DNA from: Streptomyces sp. NBC_00178
GTDB taxonomy: Bacteria; Actinomycetota; Actinomycetes; Streptomycetales; Streptomycetaceae
Direction of reading: 5' to 3'
Assembly: GCF_036206005.1 (NCBI RefSeq)
Contig: NZ_CP108143.1
Span: 4,865,501-4,929,500 of the forward strand
Length of the DNA: 64,000 nucleotides
Numbering within the stretch: the first letter of the stretch is position 1; the number at the start of each line of letters is the position of its first letter. The notes beneath the pieces were generated by a model. It was not told where the DNA came from. It saw only the letters and a program-made list of their open reading frames with translations, and made no database searches. The translations under genes and the position numbers were made by a program. Shown here in pieces: positions 25,570 through 33,147 of the stretch.

Positions 25570-25820
25570 GCGGAAGCACCTCCCTTGCGGGCGCGCTGGT
25601 CACGCTGCCACAGCTTGTAGGCGACCATGGTGAGCGAGGTCGAGATGAGCACCCAGAGCATCTGGTACCAGTAGAAGAAGGGGATACCGATGAAGGTCGG
25701 GTTCACCTTGGCGTACGAGCCCACCCAGAGCATCGCCACGAACGGTGCGATCAGGCACAGCGCGATGACCACCCTCGCGGGTGTCACTGTTGGTGGTTTC
25801 GCCTCGGTTTTTTCTGACAT
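25566..25820 (-). CDS. DUF3311 small membrane subunit
   Basis: An 84-residue protein with two membrane helices (VVIALCLIAPFVAMLWVGSY and MLWVLISTSLTMVAYKLW), coupled by a 4-bp overlap to the symporter. DUF3311 proteins regularly precede SSS-family permeases and are assumed to be accessory subunits. ATG 25820 (MSEKTEAK) is preferred over an upstream in-frame codon. Its promoter must lie in 25821-25950. Confidence 0.82.
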   Translation of the reverse strand: MSEKTEAKPPTVTPARVVIALCLIAPFVAMLWVGSYAKVNPTFIGIPFFYWYQMLWVLISTSLTMVAYKLWQRDQRARKGGASA

Positions 25821-25947
25821 CGGCAACTCCGTCCCCTCGCTGATCACCTGGTGTAATGCGCAGGAAATCTAGGCGAGGGTTCCGCCCAGCGTCACCCCCC
25901 GTCCGCATTGCGGTCCTGCAACGGTCCGGAAGACACCCGGAACGAGT

Positions 25948-25977
25948 GGATCCCCCCGCAGGTGTGCGAGGGGATCC
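25948..25977 (-). terminator. Hairpin after dasR
   Basis: An 8-bp stem GGATCCCC/GGGGATCC with a 14-nt loop, about 25 bp past the dasR stop. Confidence 0.6.
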
Positions 25978-26000
25978 GAGGCCGCCGGAAGGGGTCCGGG

Positions 26001-26765
26001 TCAGTCGGTGGGACGCTTCAGGCGGGCGACGAACTTGTACCGGTCGCCCCGGTAGACCGAGCGCACCCACTCCACCGGCTCGCCGTGCCCGTCGACCGAG
26101 TGCCGGGACAGCATGAGCATCGGCAGCCCGACGTCCGTGCCCAGCAGCCCGGCCTCGCGCGGCGTGGCGAGCGAGGTCTCGATGGTCTCCTCGGCCTCGG
26201 CGAGCCGGACGTCGTACACCTCGGCCAGCGCGGTGTAGAGCGACGTGTACTTCACCAGGGAACGGCGCAGCGCGGGGAAGCGCTTCGCCGAGAGGTGCGT
26301 GGTCTCGATCGCCATCGGCTCACCGCTGGCGAGCCGCAGCCGCTCGATCCGCAGCACCCGGCCCCCCGCGGTGATGTCCAGCAGCCCGGCGAGCGTGTCG
26401 TCCGCGGTCACATAGCCGATGTCCAGGAGCTGGGACGTGGGTTCGAGGCCCTGGGCGCGCATGTCCTCGGTGTACGAGGTGAGTTGCAGGGCCTGCGAGA
26501 CCTTCGGCTTGGCGACGAAGGTCCCCTTGCCCTGGATGCGTTCCAGCCGGCCCTCGACGACGAGTTCCTGGAGCGCCTGGCGCACCGTGGTGCGGGAGGT
26601 GTCGAACTCGGCGGCCAGGGTCCTCTCGGGCGGCACGGGGGTGCCGGGCGGCATGGTGTCCGTCATCTCCAGGAGATGGCGCTTGAGCCTGTAGTACTTG
26701 GGGACGCGTGCCGTGCGCGTAGCCGCACCGGTCTCGCCCGTACTGCTGCCCCCGTCGGCACCCAT
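26001..26765 (-). CDS. dasR: GntR/HutC-family global regulator DasR
   Basis: A 254-residue regulator controlling N-acetylglucosamine metabolism, development and antibiotic onset in Streptomyces; GlcN-6-P-type ligands release it from DNA. The N-terminal winged helix (TLAAEFDTSRTTVRQALQELVVEGRLERIQGKGTFV) and C-terminal UTRA domain are nearly identical to the S. coelicolor protein as I remember it. ATG 26765 has GGAAGG about 6 nt upstream. It is divergent from dasA with a 284-bp intergenic region holding two DasR boxes. The four dre-like sites in this window are its probable local targets. Confidence 0.96.
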   Translation of the reverse strand: MGADGGSSTGETGAATRTARVPKYYRLKRHLLEMTDTMPPGTPVPPERTLAAEFDTSRTTVRQALQELVVEGRLERIQGKGTFVAKPKVSQALQLTSYTEDMRAQGLEPTSQLLDIGYVTADDTLAGLLDITAGGRVLRIERLRLASGEPMAIETTHLSAKRFPALRRSLVKYTSLYTALAEVYDVRLAEAEETIETSLATPREAGLLGTDVGLPMLMLSRHSVDGHGEPVEWVRSVYRGDRYKFVARLKRPTD

Positions 26766-26911
26766 GATCCGCCTTCCCGACTGCTGCGTTGCTGCCGTCA
26801 CCGGCTCCTCCGTCTGTCGCGGCTCACATGGTGGCACGGTCCGGTCACGGGTCGTCGCCCTCCCTTAGGTGTCGGTCCTATAACGGACGCGAGTGCACTT
26901 CTTATACACCC

Positions 26912-26940
26912 TTGACACCCCTAAAGGTCTAGGCCAAGCT
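26912..26940 (+). promoter_or_regulatory. Putative dasA promoter
   Basis: TTGACA (26912-26917) followed after 17 nt by CAAGCT (26935-26940). The first DasR box overlaps the spacer and -10, fitting repression. Confidence 0.5.
26923..26938. promoter_or_regulatory. DasR box-like site (dre) 1, dasR-dasA
   Basis: AAAGGTCTAGGCCAAG matches the dre consensus ACTGGTCTAGACCAGT at 11 of 16 positions, with an intact GGTCTAG core. Confidence 0.6.
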
Positions 26941-26946
26941 CCCGGT

Positions 26947-26962
26947 ACTGGTCTAAACCATT
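26947..26962. promoter_or_regulatory. DasR box (dre) 2, dasR-dasA
   Basis: ACTGGTCTAAACCATT matches the dre consensus at 14 of 16 positions. It lies about 88 bp before dasA. Confidence 0.88.
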
Positions 26963-27049
26963 AAAGACCAGGTCCCAGCCCCAGCAGAACTACTCGTGGG
27001 TGTCTTCGCGGTGGGCGGGGGGGTTGCAGCACCCTGAGGAGGGTTCAGC

Positions 27050-28336
27050 GTGAAGCGCAAGCTCATCGCGGCGATCGGCGTCGCGGGCATGATGGTCAGC
27101 ATGGCGGCGTGTGGCTCCGACGACGGCGGCAGCGACAGCAGCGGCAAGAAGTCCGGTCCGGACAGCTACAAGGGACAGACCCTCACCGTCTGGGCCATGG
27201 ACGGCTCGACGCCGGAGCAGTGGCAGAAGGATCTTACCGCCGCCTTCGAGAAGAAGACCGGCGCGAAGGTCAAGTTCGAGGTCCAGCAGTGGAACGGCAT
27301 CCAGCAGAAGCTGACGACCGCCCTCTCCGAGGAGAACCCGCCGGACGTCTTCGAGATCGGCAACACCCAGACCGCGGCGTACGCCAAGACCGGCGGGCTC
27401 GCCGACCTCGGTGACCTCAAGTCGGAGATCGGCGGCGACTGGGCCGCCAACCTGAACGAGGCCGCCGTCGTGGACGGCAAGCAGTACGCCGCCCCGTGGT
27501 ACTTCGCCAACCGCGTGGTCCTCTACAACAAGACGGTCTTCGCGGACGCGGGCGTCACCGAAACCCCCAAGACCCGCGACGAGTTCTTCGCGGCGCTCGA
27601 CAAGATCAAGGCCAAGGGCAAGGCCGAGCCGCTCTACCTCCCCGGCCAGAACTGGTACTTCTTCGACGGCCTCACCATCGGCAAGGGTGCGGACCTCATC
27701 AAGAAGGACGGGGACAAGTGGGTCTCCAACCTCGCCGACCCGAAGATCGGCGAGGCGATGGACCTGTACAAGAAGTACCAGGCCTACTCCAAGGCCCCCA
27801 AGGACAAGGACGAGGCGACCCCGCAGCAGGCCGACGTCTTCGCCAAGGGCAAGACCGGCGCCTTCATCGGCATGGGCTGGGAGGCCGGCACGGCGATCGC
27901 GGCCAACCCGGCCATCGAGAAGGAGATCGGCTACTTCACCATCCCGGGTGAGACGGCCGACAAGCCCGAGGGCGTCTTCCTCGGCGGCTCCAACCTCGCC
28001 GTGGCCGAGGGCAGCGCGAAGCAGGACCTCGCCAAGGAGTTCCTGAAGCTCGCGCTCTCCGACCAGTTCGAGGGCCAGCTCGCCAAGCTGAACGGCGTCA
28101 TCCCGAACAAGGAGTCGCTGAACACGAACCTGGCCGGCAACCCGGTCGCCGAGGCCGCCGCGCCGTCCGCCAAGGTCGGCGGCACCACGCCGCTGATCCC
28201 CGAGTGGGCCGCGGTCGAGAACGCCCCCAACCCGATCAAGACCTTCATGACGGCGGTCCTGAACGGCAAGTCGAACGCCGAGGCCGCCAAGCAGGTCGAG
28301 GCGGAGTTCAACAAGCGCCTCGCGCAGAAGCAGTAA
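27050..28336 (+). CDS. dasA: Chitobiose ABC transporter, lipoprotein substrate-binding component
   Basis: A 428-residue extracellular sugar-binding lipoprotein; binds N,N'-diacetylchitobiose released from chitin. The signal peptide ends in the lipobox SMAAC (Cys about residue 21), followed by a Ser/Gly/Lys linker and a family-1 solute-binding fold (WAMDGSTPEQW... ends FNKRLAQKQ). GTG 27050 has GAGGAGGG upstream. First gene of dasABC(D), repressed by DasR. The ATPase is not in the cluster; streptomycetes use the shared MsiK ATPase. Confidence 0.95.
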   Translation: MKRKLIAAIGVAGMMVSMAACGSDDGGSDSSGKKSGPDSYKGQTLTVWAMDGSTPEQWQKDLTAAFEKKTGAKVKFEVQQWNGIQQKLTTALSEENPPDVFEIGNTQTAAYAKTGGLADLGDLKSEIGGDWAANLNEAAVVDGKQYAAPWYFANRVVLYNKTVFADAGVTETPKTRDEFFAALDKIKAKGKAEPLYLPGQNWYFFDGLTIGKGADLIKKDGDKWVSNLADPKIGEAMDLYKKYQAYSKAPKDKDEATPQQADVFAKGKTGAFIGMGWEAGTAIAANPAIEKEIGYFTIPGETADKPEGVFLGGSNLAVAEGSAKQDLAKEFLKLALSDQFEGQLAKLNGVIPNKESLNTNLAGNPVAEAAAPSAKVGGTTPLIPEWAAVENAPNPIKTFMTAVLNGKSNAEAAKQVEAEFNKRLAQKQ

Positions 28337-28343
28337 GGCCGAA

Positions 28344-28386
28344 CTGCCGGGGGACGGGTTCCGACACGGAGCCCGTCCCCCGGCAG
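28344..28386 (+). terminator. Intercistronic hairpin between dasA and dasB
   Basis: A 15-bp perfect stem (28344-28358 with 28372-28386); part of the 13-nt loop can pair further. It probably terminates or stabilises most transcripts after dasA, giving excess binding protein over permease. Confidence 0.8.
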
Positions 28387-28417
28387 TCGACGTGTGTCCC
28401 ATGGTGCCGAGAAAGAG

Positions 28418-29407
28418 ATGGCGAGCATGACCGTGCAGACCGAACGGCCGCCTTCAGGTCCGACGGACGTGGTGAAGGGGACCGGTGCAGCGCCGGGCAA
28501 GCCGGCGGCCCGTGGCAGATCCCGCGCGACGGCCCCGTACCTGCTGCTGTTGCCGCCGGTGGCCGTGACCCTGGTGTTCCTCGGCTGGCCGCTGATCGAG
28601 AACACCCTGCTGTCGTTCCAGAACCTCAACATGAGGCAGCTGATCCAGCACCTCACCGAGTGGAACGGGATCGACAACTACAAGGAGATCCTCGGCAGCG
28701 AGGAATTCTGGGACGTCACCGTCCGCTCGACCGTCTTCACGGCCGTCAACGTCGCCCTGACCATGGTCTTCGGCACGCTGATCGGGCTCCTGCTGGCCCG
28801 CCTCGGCAAGCGTATGCGCGTCGCGCTCCTCATCGGCCTGGTGCTCGCCTGGGCGATGCCCGTCGTGGCCTCGACCACCGTCTACCAGTGGCTCTTCGCC
28901 TCCCGGTTCGGTGTCGTCAACTGGGTCCTGGACAAGGCCGGCTTCCACTCGATGGCCGACTACAACTGGACCGGCGGCCAGTTCTCCACGTTCTTCGTCA
29001 TCACCGTGCTCATCGTGTGGATGTCGATCCCGTTCGTCGCGATCAATCTCTACGCCGCGACGACGACGATCCCCAAGGAGCTCTACGAGGCCGCCTCGCT
29101 CGACGGCGCCGGCCCGTGGAAGAGCTTCACCTCGGTCACCATGCCGTTCCTCAAGCCGTTCCTCTTCGCGACGACGTTCCTGGAGGTCATCTGGATCTTC
29201 AAGGCGTTCGTCCAGGTCTTCGCGATCAACCAGGGCGGACCGGACCGGCTCACCGAGATCCTGCCGGTCTACGCCTACATCGAGGGTGTCGGGAACCAGC
29301 ACTACGGCATGGGTTCGGCGATCGCGATGCTCACCATCGTGATCCTGCTCCTGCTGACGTCCTCCTACCTCCGGATCGTTCTCAAGCAAGAGGAGGACGA
29401 GCTGTGA
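28418..29407 (+). CDS. dasB: Chitobiose ABC transporter permease
   Basis: About 329 residues with six membrane helices, a member of the MalF-type sugar permeases. The cytoplasmic EAA loop reads ELYEAASLDGAGPWKSF. The start is uncertain: ATG 28418 or 28427, or GTG 28394. The stop overlaps the dasC GTG (GTGA). Confidence 0.93.
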   Translation: MASMTVQTERPPSGPTDVVKGTGAAPGKPAARGRSRATAPYLLLLPPVAVTLVFLGWPLIENTLLSFQNLNMRQLIQHLTEWNGIDNYKEILGSEEFWDVTVRSTVFTAVNVALTMVFGTLIGLLLARLGKRMRVALLIGLVLAWAMPVVASTTVYQWLFASRFGVVNWVLDKAGFHSMADYNWTGGQFSTFFVITVLIVWMSIPFVAINLYAATTTIPKELYEAASLDGAGPWKSFTSVTMPFLKPFLFATTFLEVIWIFKAFVQVFAINQGGPDRLTEILPVYAYIEGVGNQHYGMGSAIAMLTIVILLLLTSSYLRIVLKQEEDEL

Positions 29408-30243
29408 AGCGCTCGGCTTCGTCACGGTTCAGCCGCATCTGGCCCAACGCCACGGCGGTCCTGCTGATCATCGGTTTCGTCTTCCCCGTGTACTGGATGT
29501 TCGCGACGGCCTTCAAGCCGACGCCGGACATCGTCGCGGACGACCCGGTCTGGTTCCCCACGAACTTCACGTTCGAGCACTTCCGGACCGCCGTCGACGC
29601 GGACAACTTCTGGACGATGGTCCGCAACTCCCTCACGGTCACGGTCCTCGCCGTGACGTTCTCCCTGATCCTCGCGCTGGCCGGCTCGTTCGCCCTGGCC
29701 CGGATGCGCTTCAAGGGACGCAAGGGATTCATCGTCGGCTTCATGGTCGCCCAGATGGCGCCCTGGGAAGTCATGGTCATCGCGATCTACTTCATCGTCC
29801 GCGACTCGGACATGCTCAACAGCCTGATCCCGCTGACGGTCTTCTACATGGTCATGGTCCTGCCCTTCACCCTCCTGACGCTGCGCGGCTTCGTCGCCGC
29901 GGTGCCCAGGGAGCTGGAGGAGTCGGCCATGGTGGACGGCTGCACCCGTCCGCAGGCGTTCGTCAAGGTGATCCTGCCGCTGCTCGCACCCGGCCTGATG
30001 TCCACGTCGATGTTCGGCTTCATCACCGCGTGGAACGAGTTCCCCCTGGTGCTCGTCCTGAACAAGCAGGCGGAGTCCCAGACCCTGCCGCTGTGGCTGT
30101 CGCAGTTCCAGACCCAGTTCGGCGACGACTGGGGCGCCACGATGGCCGCCTCCTCGATCTTCGCCGTCCCGATCCTCGTCCTCTTCGTCTTCCTGCAGCG
30201 CAAGGCCGTCAGCGGTCTGACCGATGGCGCAGTGAAGGGATAA
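29404..30243 (+). CDS. dasC: Chitobiose ABC transporter permease
   Basis: A 279-residue MalG-type permease with six helices; EAA loop ELEESAMVDGCTRPQAFVK. GTG 29404 overlaps the dasB stop. Together with DasB it forms the membrane pore; the ATP-hydrolysing subunit must come from elsewhere. Ten bases separate it from dasD. Confidence 0.94.
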   Translation: MKRSASSRFSRIWPNATAVLLIIGFVFPVYWMFATAFKPTPDIVADDPVWFPTNFTFEHFRTAVDADNFWTMVRNSLTVTVLAVTFSLILALAGSFALARMRFKGRKGFIVGFMVAQMAPWEVMVIAIYFIVRDSDMLNSLIPLTVFYMVMVLPFTLLTLRGFVAAVPRELEESAMVDGCTRPQAFVKVILPLLAPGLMSTSMFGFITAWNEFPLVLVLNKQAESQTLPLWLSQFQTQFGDDWGATMAASSIFAVPILVLFVFLQRKAVSGLTDGAVKG

Positions 30244-30253
30244 CCCGGCTGCC

Positions 30254-31780
30254 ATGACCACCCTCGTATCCACCACGGACACCGTCACACGCGACGCGCT
30301 CGCCGTGCTCCAGCCCGGGTTCACCGGCACGAGCGCCCCGGACTGGCTCCTGCGCAGGGTCGGCGAAGGCCTGGCCTCCGTCGGGCTGTTCGGCCGGAAC
30401 ATCCACACACCCGAGCAGCTCGCCGCGCTCACCGCCCGGCTGCGGGCCGAACGGGACGACGTACTCGTCGCGATCGACGAGGAGGGCGGCGACGTCACCC
30501 GGCTCGAGGTCCGCGCCGGATCGTCGTTCCCCGGCAACCTCGCCCTCGGCGCCGTGGACGACGTGGACCTCACCCGTGCCGTCGCCCGCGAGCTCGGCCG
30601 ACGGCTGGCCGAGTGCGGCGTCAACCTCAACTGGGCGCCGTCCGCCGACGTCAACTCCAATCCCGGTAACCCGGTCATCGGCGTACGGTCCTTCGGCGCA
30701 GACACCGCGCTCGTCGCCCGGCACACCGCCGCGTACGTCGAGGGACTCCAGTCCGCCGGCGTGGCCGCCTGCACCAAGCACTTCCCCGGGCACGGCGACA
30801 CGGCGGTCGACTCGCACCACGCGCTGCCCCGCATCGACGTGGACCTGGACACGTTGCACGCCCGTGAGCTGGTGCCTTTCCGGGCCGCCATCGCGGCGGG
30901 TTCCCGGTCGGTCATGAGCGCGCACATCCTGCTCCCCGCACTCGACCCGACCCGGCCCGCCACCCTGAGCCCGCAGATCCTCACCGGACTCCTGCGCCAG
31001 GAACTGGGGTACGAGGGCCTGATCGTCACGGACGGCATGGAGATGGACGCCATCGCCGGTACGTACGGCATCGAGCGCGGCTCCGTCCTCGCGATCGCGG
31101 CGGGCGCCGACGCCATCTGCGTCGGCGGCGGGCTCGCCGACGAGGAGACCGTACTGAGGCTGCGCGACGCGCTCGTCACGGCGGTGCGGACGGGTGAACT
31201 GCCCGAGGAGCGGCTGGCCGACGCCGCCGCACGTGTACGGGCTCTCGCGTCCTGGACGCAGAGGGCCAGGGGGGCTGCCTCGGCGCCGGGCGCGGACACG
31301 CAGGAGGGGACCGCGCCCGGCACCGGAGCCGGCATCGGGCTGATCGCGGCCCGCCGCGCCGTGACGGTCACGGGCGCCGCCGAACCGCTGGACGCACCGC
31401 CCTACGTCGCCGCCCTCACCCCGGTCGCGAACATCGCGGTCGGCGAGGAGACCCCGTGGGGTGTCGCGGCGGAGCTGGCCCGGCTGCTGCCCGGCACCGC
31501 GACGGACACCTACGGCGGTGAGCACGGTTCACCCGCGGCCGAGGTGCTGCGGACGGCGGGGGAGCGGCGCGTGGTCGCCGTCGTCCGCGACGCCCACCGG
31601 CACGCGTGGATGGGCGAGGCGCTGGACACGCTGGTGGCGGCGCGCCCGGACACGATCGTGGTCGAGATGGGCCTGCCGGTGGCGCCGCCCCGGGGCGCGC
31701 TCCACATCGCCACCCACGGCGCCGCACGGGTGTGCGGGGTCGCGGCGGCGGAGACGATCACGGGTACCCGCGCCGGATAG
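30254..31780 (+). CDS. dasD: GH3-family beta-N-acetylglucosaminidase
   Basis: A 508-residue family-3 glycoside hydrolase that would split imported chitobiose to N-acetylglucosamine. The N-terminal TIM barrel (about residues 20-330) contains KHFPGHGDTAVDSHHALP, the signature of the beta-N-acetylglucosaminidase branch, where the His of the DSH loop acts as acid/base, and VTDGMEMDA with the nucleophile Asp. A C-terminal extension of about 180 residues is present. No signal peptide, so it is intracellular, consistent with import of intact chitobiose. Co-transcribed with dasBC. Confidence 0.93.
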   Translation: MTTLVSTTDTVTRDALAVLQPGFTGTSAPDWLLRRVGEGLASVGLFGRNIHTPEQLAALTARLRAERDDVLVAIDEEGGDVTRLEVRAGSSFPGNLALGAVDDVDLTRAVARELGRRLAECGVNLNWAPSADVNSNPGNPVIGVRSFGADTALVARHTAAYVEGLQSAGVAACTKHFPGHGDTAVDSHHALPRIDVDLDTLHARELVPFRAAIAAGSRSVMSAHILLPALDPTRPATLSPQILTGLLRQELGYEGLIVTDGMEMDAIAGTYGIERGSVLAIAAGADAICVGGGLADEETVLRLRDALVTAVRTGELPEERLADAAARVRALASWTQRARGAASAPGADTQEGTAPGTGAGIGLIAARRAVTVTGAAEPLDAPPYVAALTPVANIAVGEETPWGVAAELARLLPGTATDTYGGEHGSPAAEVLRTAGERRVVAVVRDAHRHAWMGEALDTLVAARPDTIVVEMGLPVAPPRGALHIATHGAARVCGVAAAETITGTRAG

Positions 31781-31794
31781 CCCGCGGACCGCAC

Positions 31795-31830
31795 GAGGGC
31801 CGGGCCACCGAAGACGGTGACCCGGCCCTC
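31795..31830. terminator. Bidirectional terminator between dasD and nagB
   Basis: A 16-bp stem with one mismatch (31795-31810 with 31815-31830) and a 4-nt loop between convergent genes. Confidence 0.85.
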
Positions 31831-31847
31831 TCGCGTGCGGGGAGGTC

Positions 31848-32633
31848 CTACAGGCCCTGCCACCGCGGCTTCGCCGCGTAGGTGGCACGGAAGTAGTCCG
31901 CCAGCTTCAGCTTCGACGCGGCGGCCTCGTCGACCACCACCGTGGCGTGCGGGTGCAGCTGCAGGGCCGAGGCCGGCACGATCGAGGCCACCGGGCCCTC
32001 GACGGTGCGGGCCACCGCGTCGGCCTTGCCCTCGCCGGTGGCCAGCAGGATCGGGTGACGGGACTCCAGGATCGTGCCGATGCCCTGGGTGATGACGTGG
32101 TGGGGCACCTGGTCGATGTCGTCGTCGAAGAAGCGCGCGTTGTCGATCCGGGTCTGCTCGGTCAGCGTCTTGATGCGCGTGCGGGAGGCGAGCGACGAGC
32201 AGGGCTCGTTGAAGCCGATGTGCCCGTCGGTACCGATGCCGAGCAGCTGGAGGTCGACACCGCCCGCCTCGGCGAGCGCCCTGTCGTACGCCTCGCAGGC
32301 GGCCTGGACGTCCTCGGCCGTGCCGTCCGGGCCCATGAAGGACTTCTCGGACAGGCCCAGCGGCTCGACGACCTCGCGCAGGACGACCGAGCGGTAGGAC
32401 TCGGGGTGGCCGGCCGGCAGCCCGACGTACTCGTCGAGCTGGCAGATGCGGGCACGCGAGGCGTCCACCGCGCCGGATCGGACCTTCGCCGCCAGGGCCT
32501 GGTAGACGGGCAGCGGGGTCGATCCGGTGGCAACGCCGAGAAGTGCGTCGGGCCTGCGGCTCAGCAGGGCGCCGATGGCCTCCGCGATGAGCTCGCCGCC
32601 TGCCGTGGCGTCCGGGACGATGACAACTTCCAC
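31848..32633 (-). CDS. nagB: Glucosamine-6-phosphate deaminase
   Basis: Converts GlcN-6-P to fructose-6-P and ammonia, feeding the DasR-controlled aminosugar pathway into glycolysis. The 261-residue length is typical. Motifs: GVATGSTPLPVY near the N-terminus, CQLDEYVGL (catalytic Asp) and GIGTDGHIGFNEP. GTG 32633 is chosen since the fold begins at EVVIVPD; a longer frame upstream is noncoding. A DasR box lies 32-47 bp upstream. Confidence 0.96.
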   Translation of the reverse strand: MEVVIVPDATAGGELIAEAIGALLSRRPDALLGVATGSTPLPVYQALAAKVRSGAVDASRARICQLDEYVGLPAGHPESYRSVVLREVVEPLGLSEKSFMGPDGTAEDVQAACEAYDRALAEAGGVDLQLLGIGTDGHIGFNEPCSSLASRTRIKTLTEQTRIDNARFFDDDIDQVPHHVITQGIGTILESRHPILLATGEGKADAVARTVEGPVASIVPASALQLHPHATVVVDEAAASKLKLADYFRATYAAKPRWQGL

Positions 32634-32664
32634 GCTGTGCCTGCCGATCTGAAGAGTGGCGTCA

Positions 32665-32680
32665 TGTGGTATAGACCAAT
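32665..32680. promoter_or_regulatory. DasR box (dre) upstream of nagB
   Basis: TGTGGTATAGACCAAT matches the dre consensus at 12 of 16 positions. An additional half-site GGTCCGAGATTGGTC-like repeat follows on the minus strand, giving two TTGGTC copies. Confidence 0.8.
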
Positions 32681-33147
32681 CTCGGACCAATCTAGCAGAA
32701 CGGGGCGGCCGGGAGGTGAACCGTCCGGCTTCGCGTCGATGACTGTCGCCCCGTCGGCGGACATCCGGCCCGCGCGCGCGGAATGCCCCCGGAAACACCC
32801 GCGGGCCGCGGCGCCGGGACGGGACCCTCAGCCCGTCCGGCACCGCAGCCCGGAGCTTCCTGGCCGGCGGTGTGCGGTGCCTCCGGCCATGTGGGGCACC
32901 GGCGCAGTCAGGGCAGAGAGCGCCGGGTACCCCGGTCCGCCCTCCTGTGCGGGGAGAGCGGAGGTCTTGTCGCGTACGGATCATGTCCTGTGCATGGCGT
33001 CCGCACCTCGCATTGTGGACTAGACCAATAGGCCCTGTCCATCCGTGAGGACGGACATTCTCCGCGGCCCGTCCCCCCGCCCAGTGTCACGCATCGGCGG
33101 CCCGATCGGTTCGGAACCTCGTCATCCGCGCGGGTACGCTCGCACAC
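32681..33147. other. Gene-free interval, probable sRNA locus, before the PdtaS-like kinase
   Basis: No convincing coding frame in 467 bp. Several stem-loops are visible: CGGGGCG/CGCCCCG at 32701-32753 enclosing GCCGG/CCGGC, an interrupted 9-bp stem at 32936-32962, and a one-mismatch 8-bp hairpin at 33037-33056. In S. coelicolor the conserved sRNA scr5239 lies immediately before SCO5239, which I believe is the kinase that follows here. Strand and ends cannot be fixed by eye. Confidence 0.4.
33014..33029. promoter_or_regulatory. DasR box-like site upstream of the PdtaS-like kinase
   Basis: TGTGGACTAGACCAAT matches the dre consensus at 12 of 16 positions with the CTAGACCA half intact. It lies 119 bp before the kinase start and 380 bp behind nagB. 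Confidence 0.65.

Noticed and set aside
26990..28402. A 470-residue minus-strand frame opposite dasA
   Set aside because: Antisense shadow of a lipoprotein gene with a clear lipobox and ribosome site.
29422..31371. A 649-residue minus-strand frame opposite dasC and dasD
   Set aside because: Shadow frame across two well-supported genes; no motifs and Ser/Arg/Ala bias.
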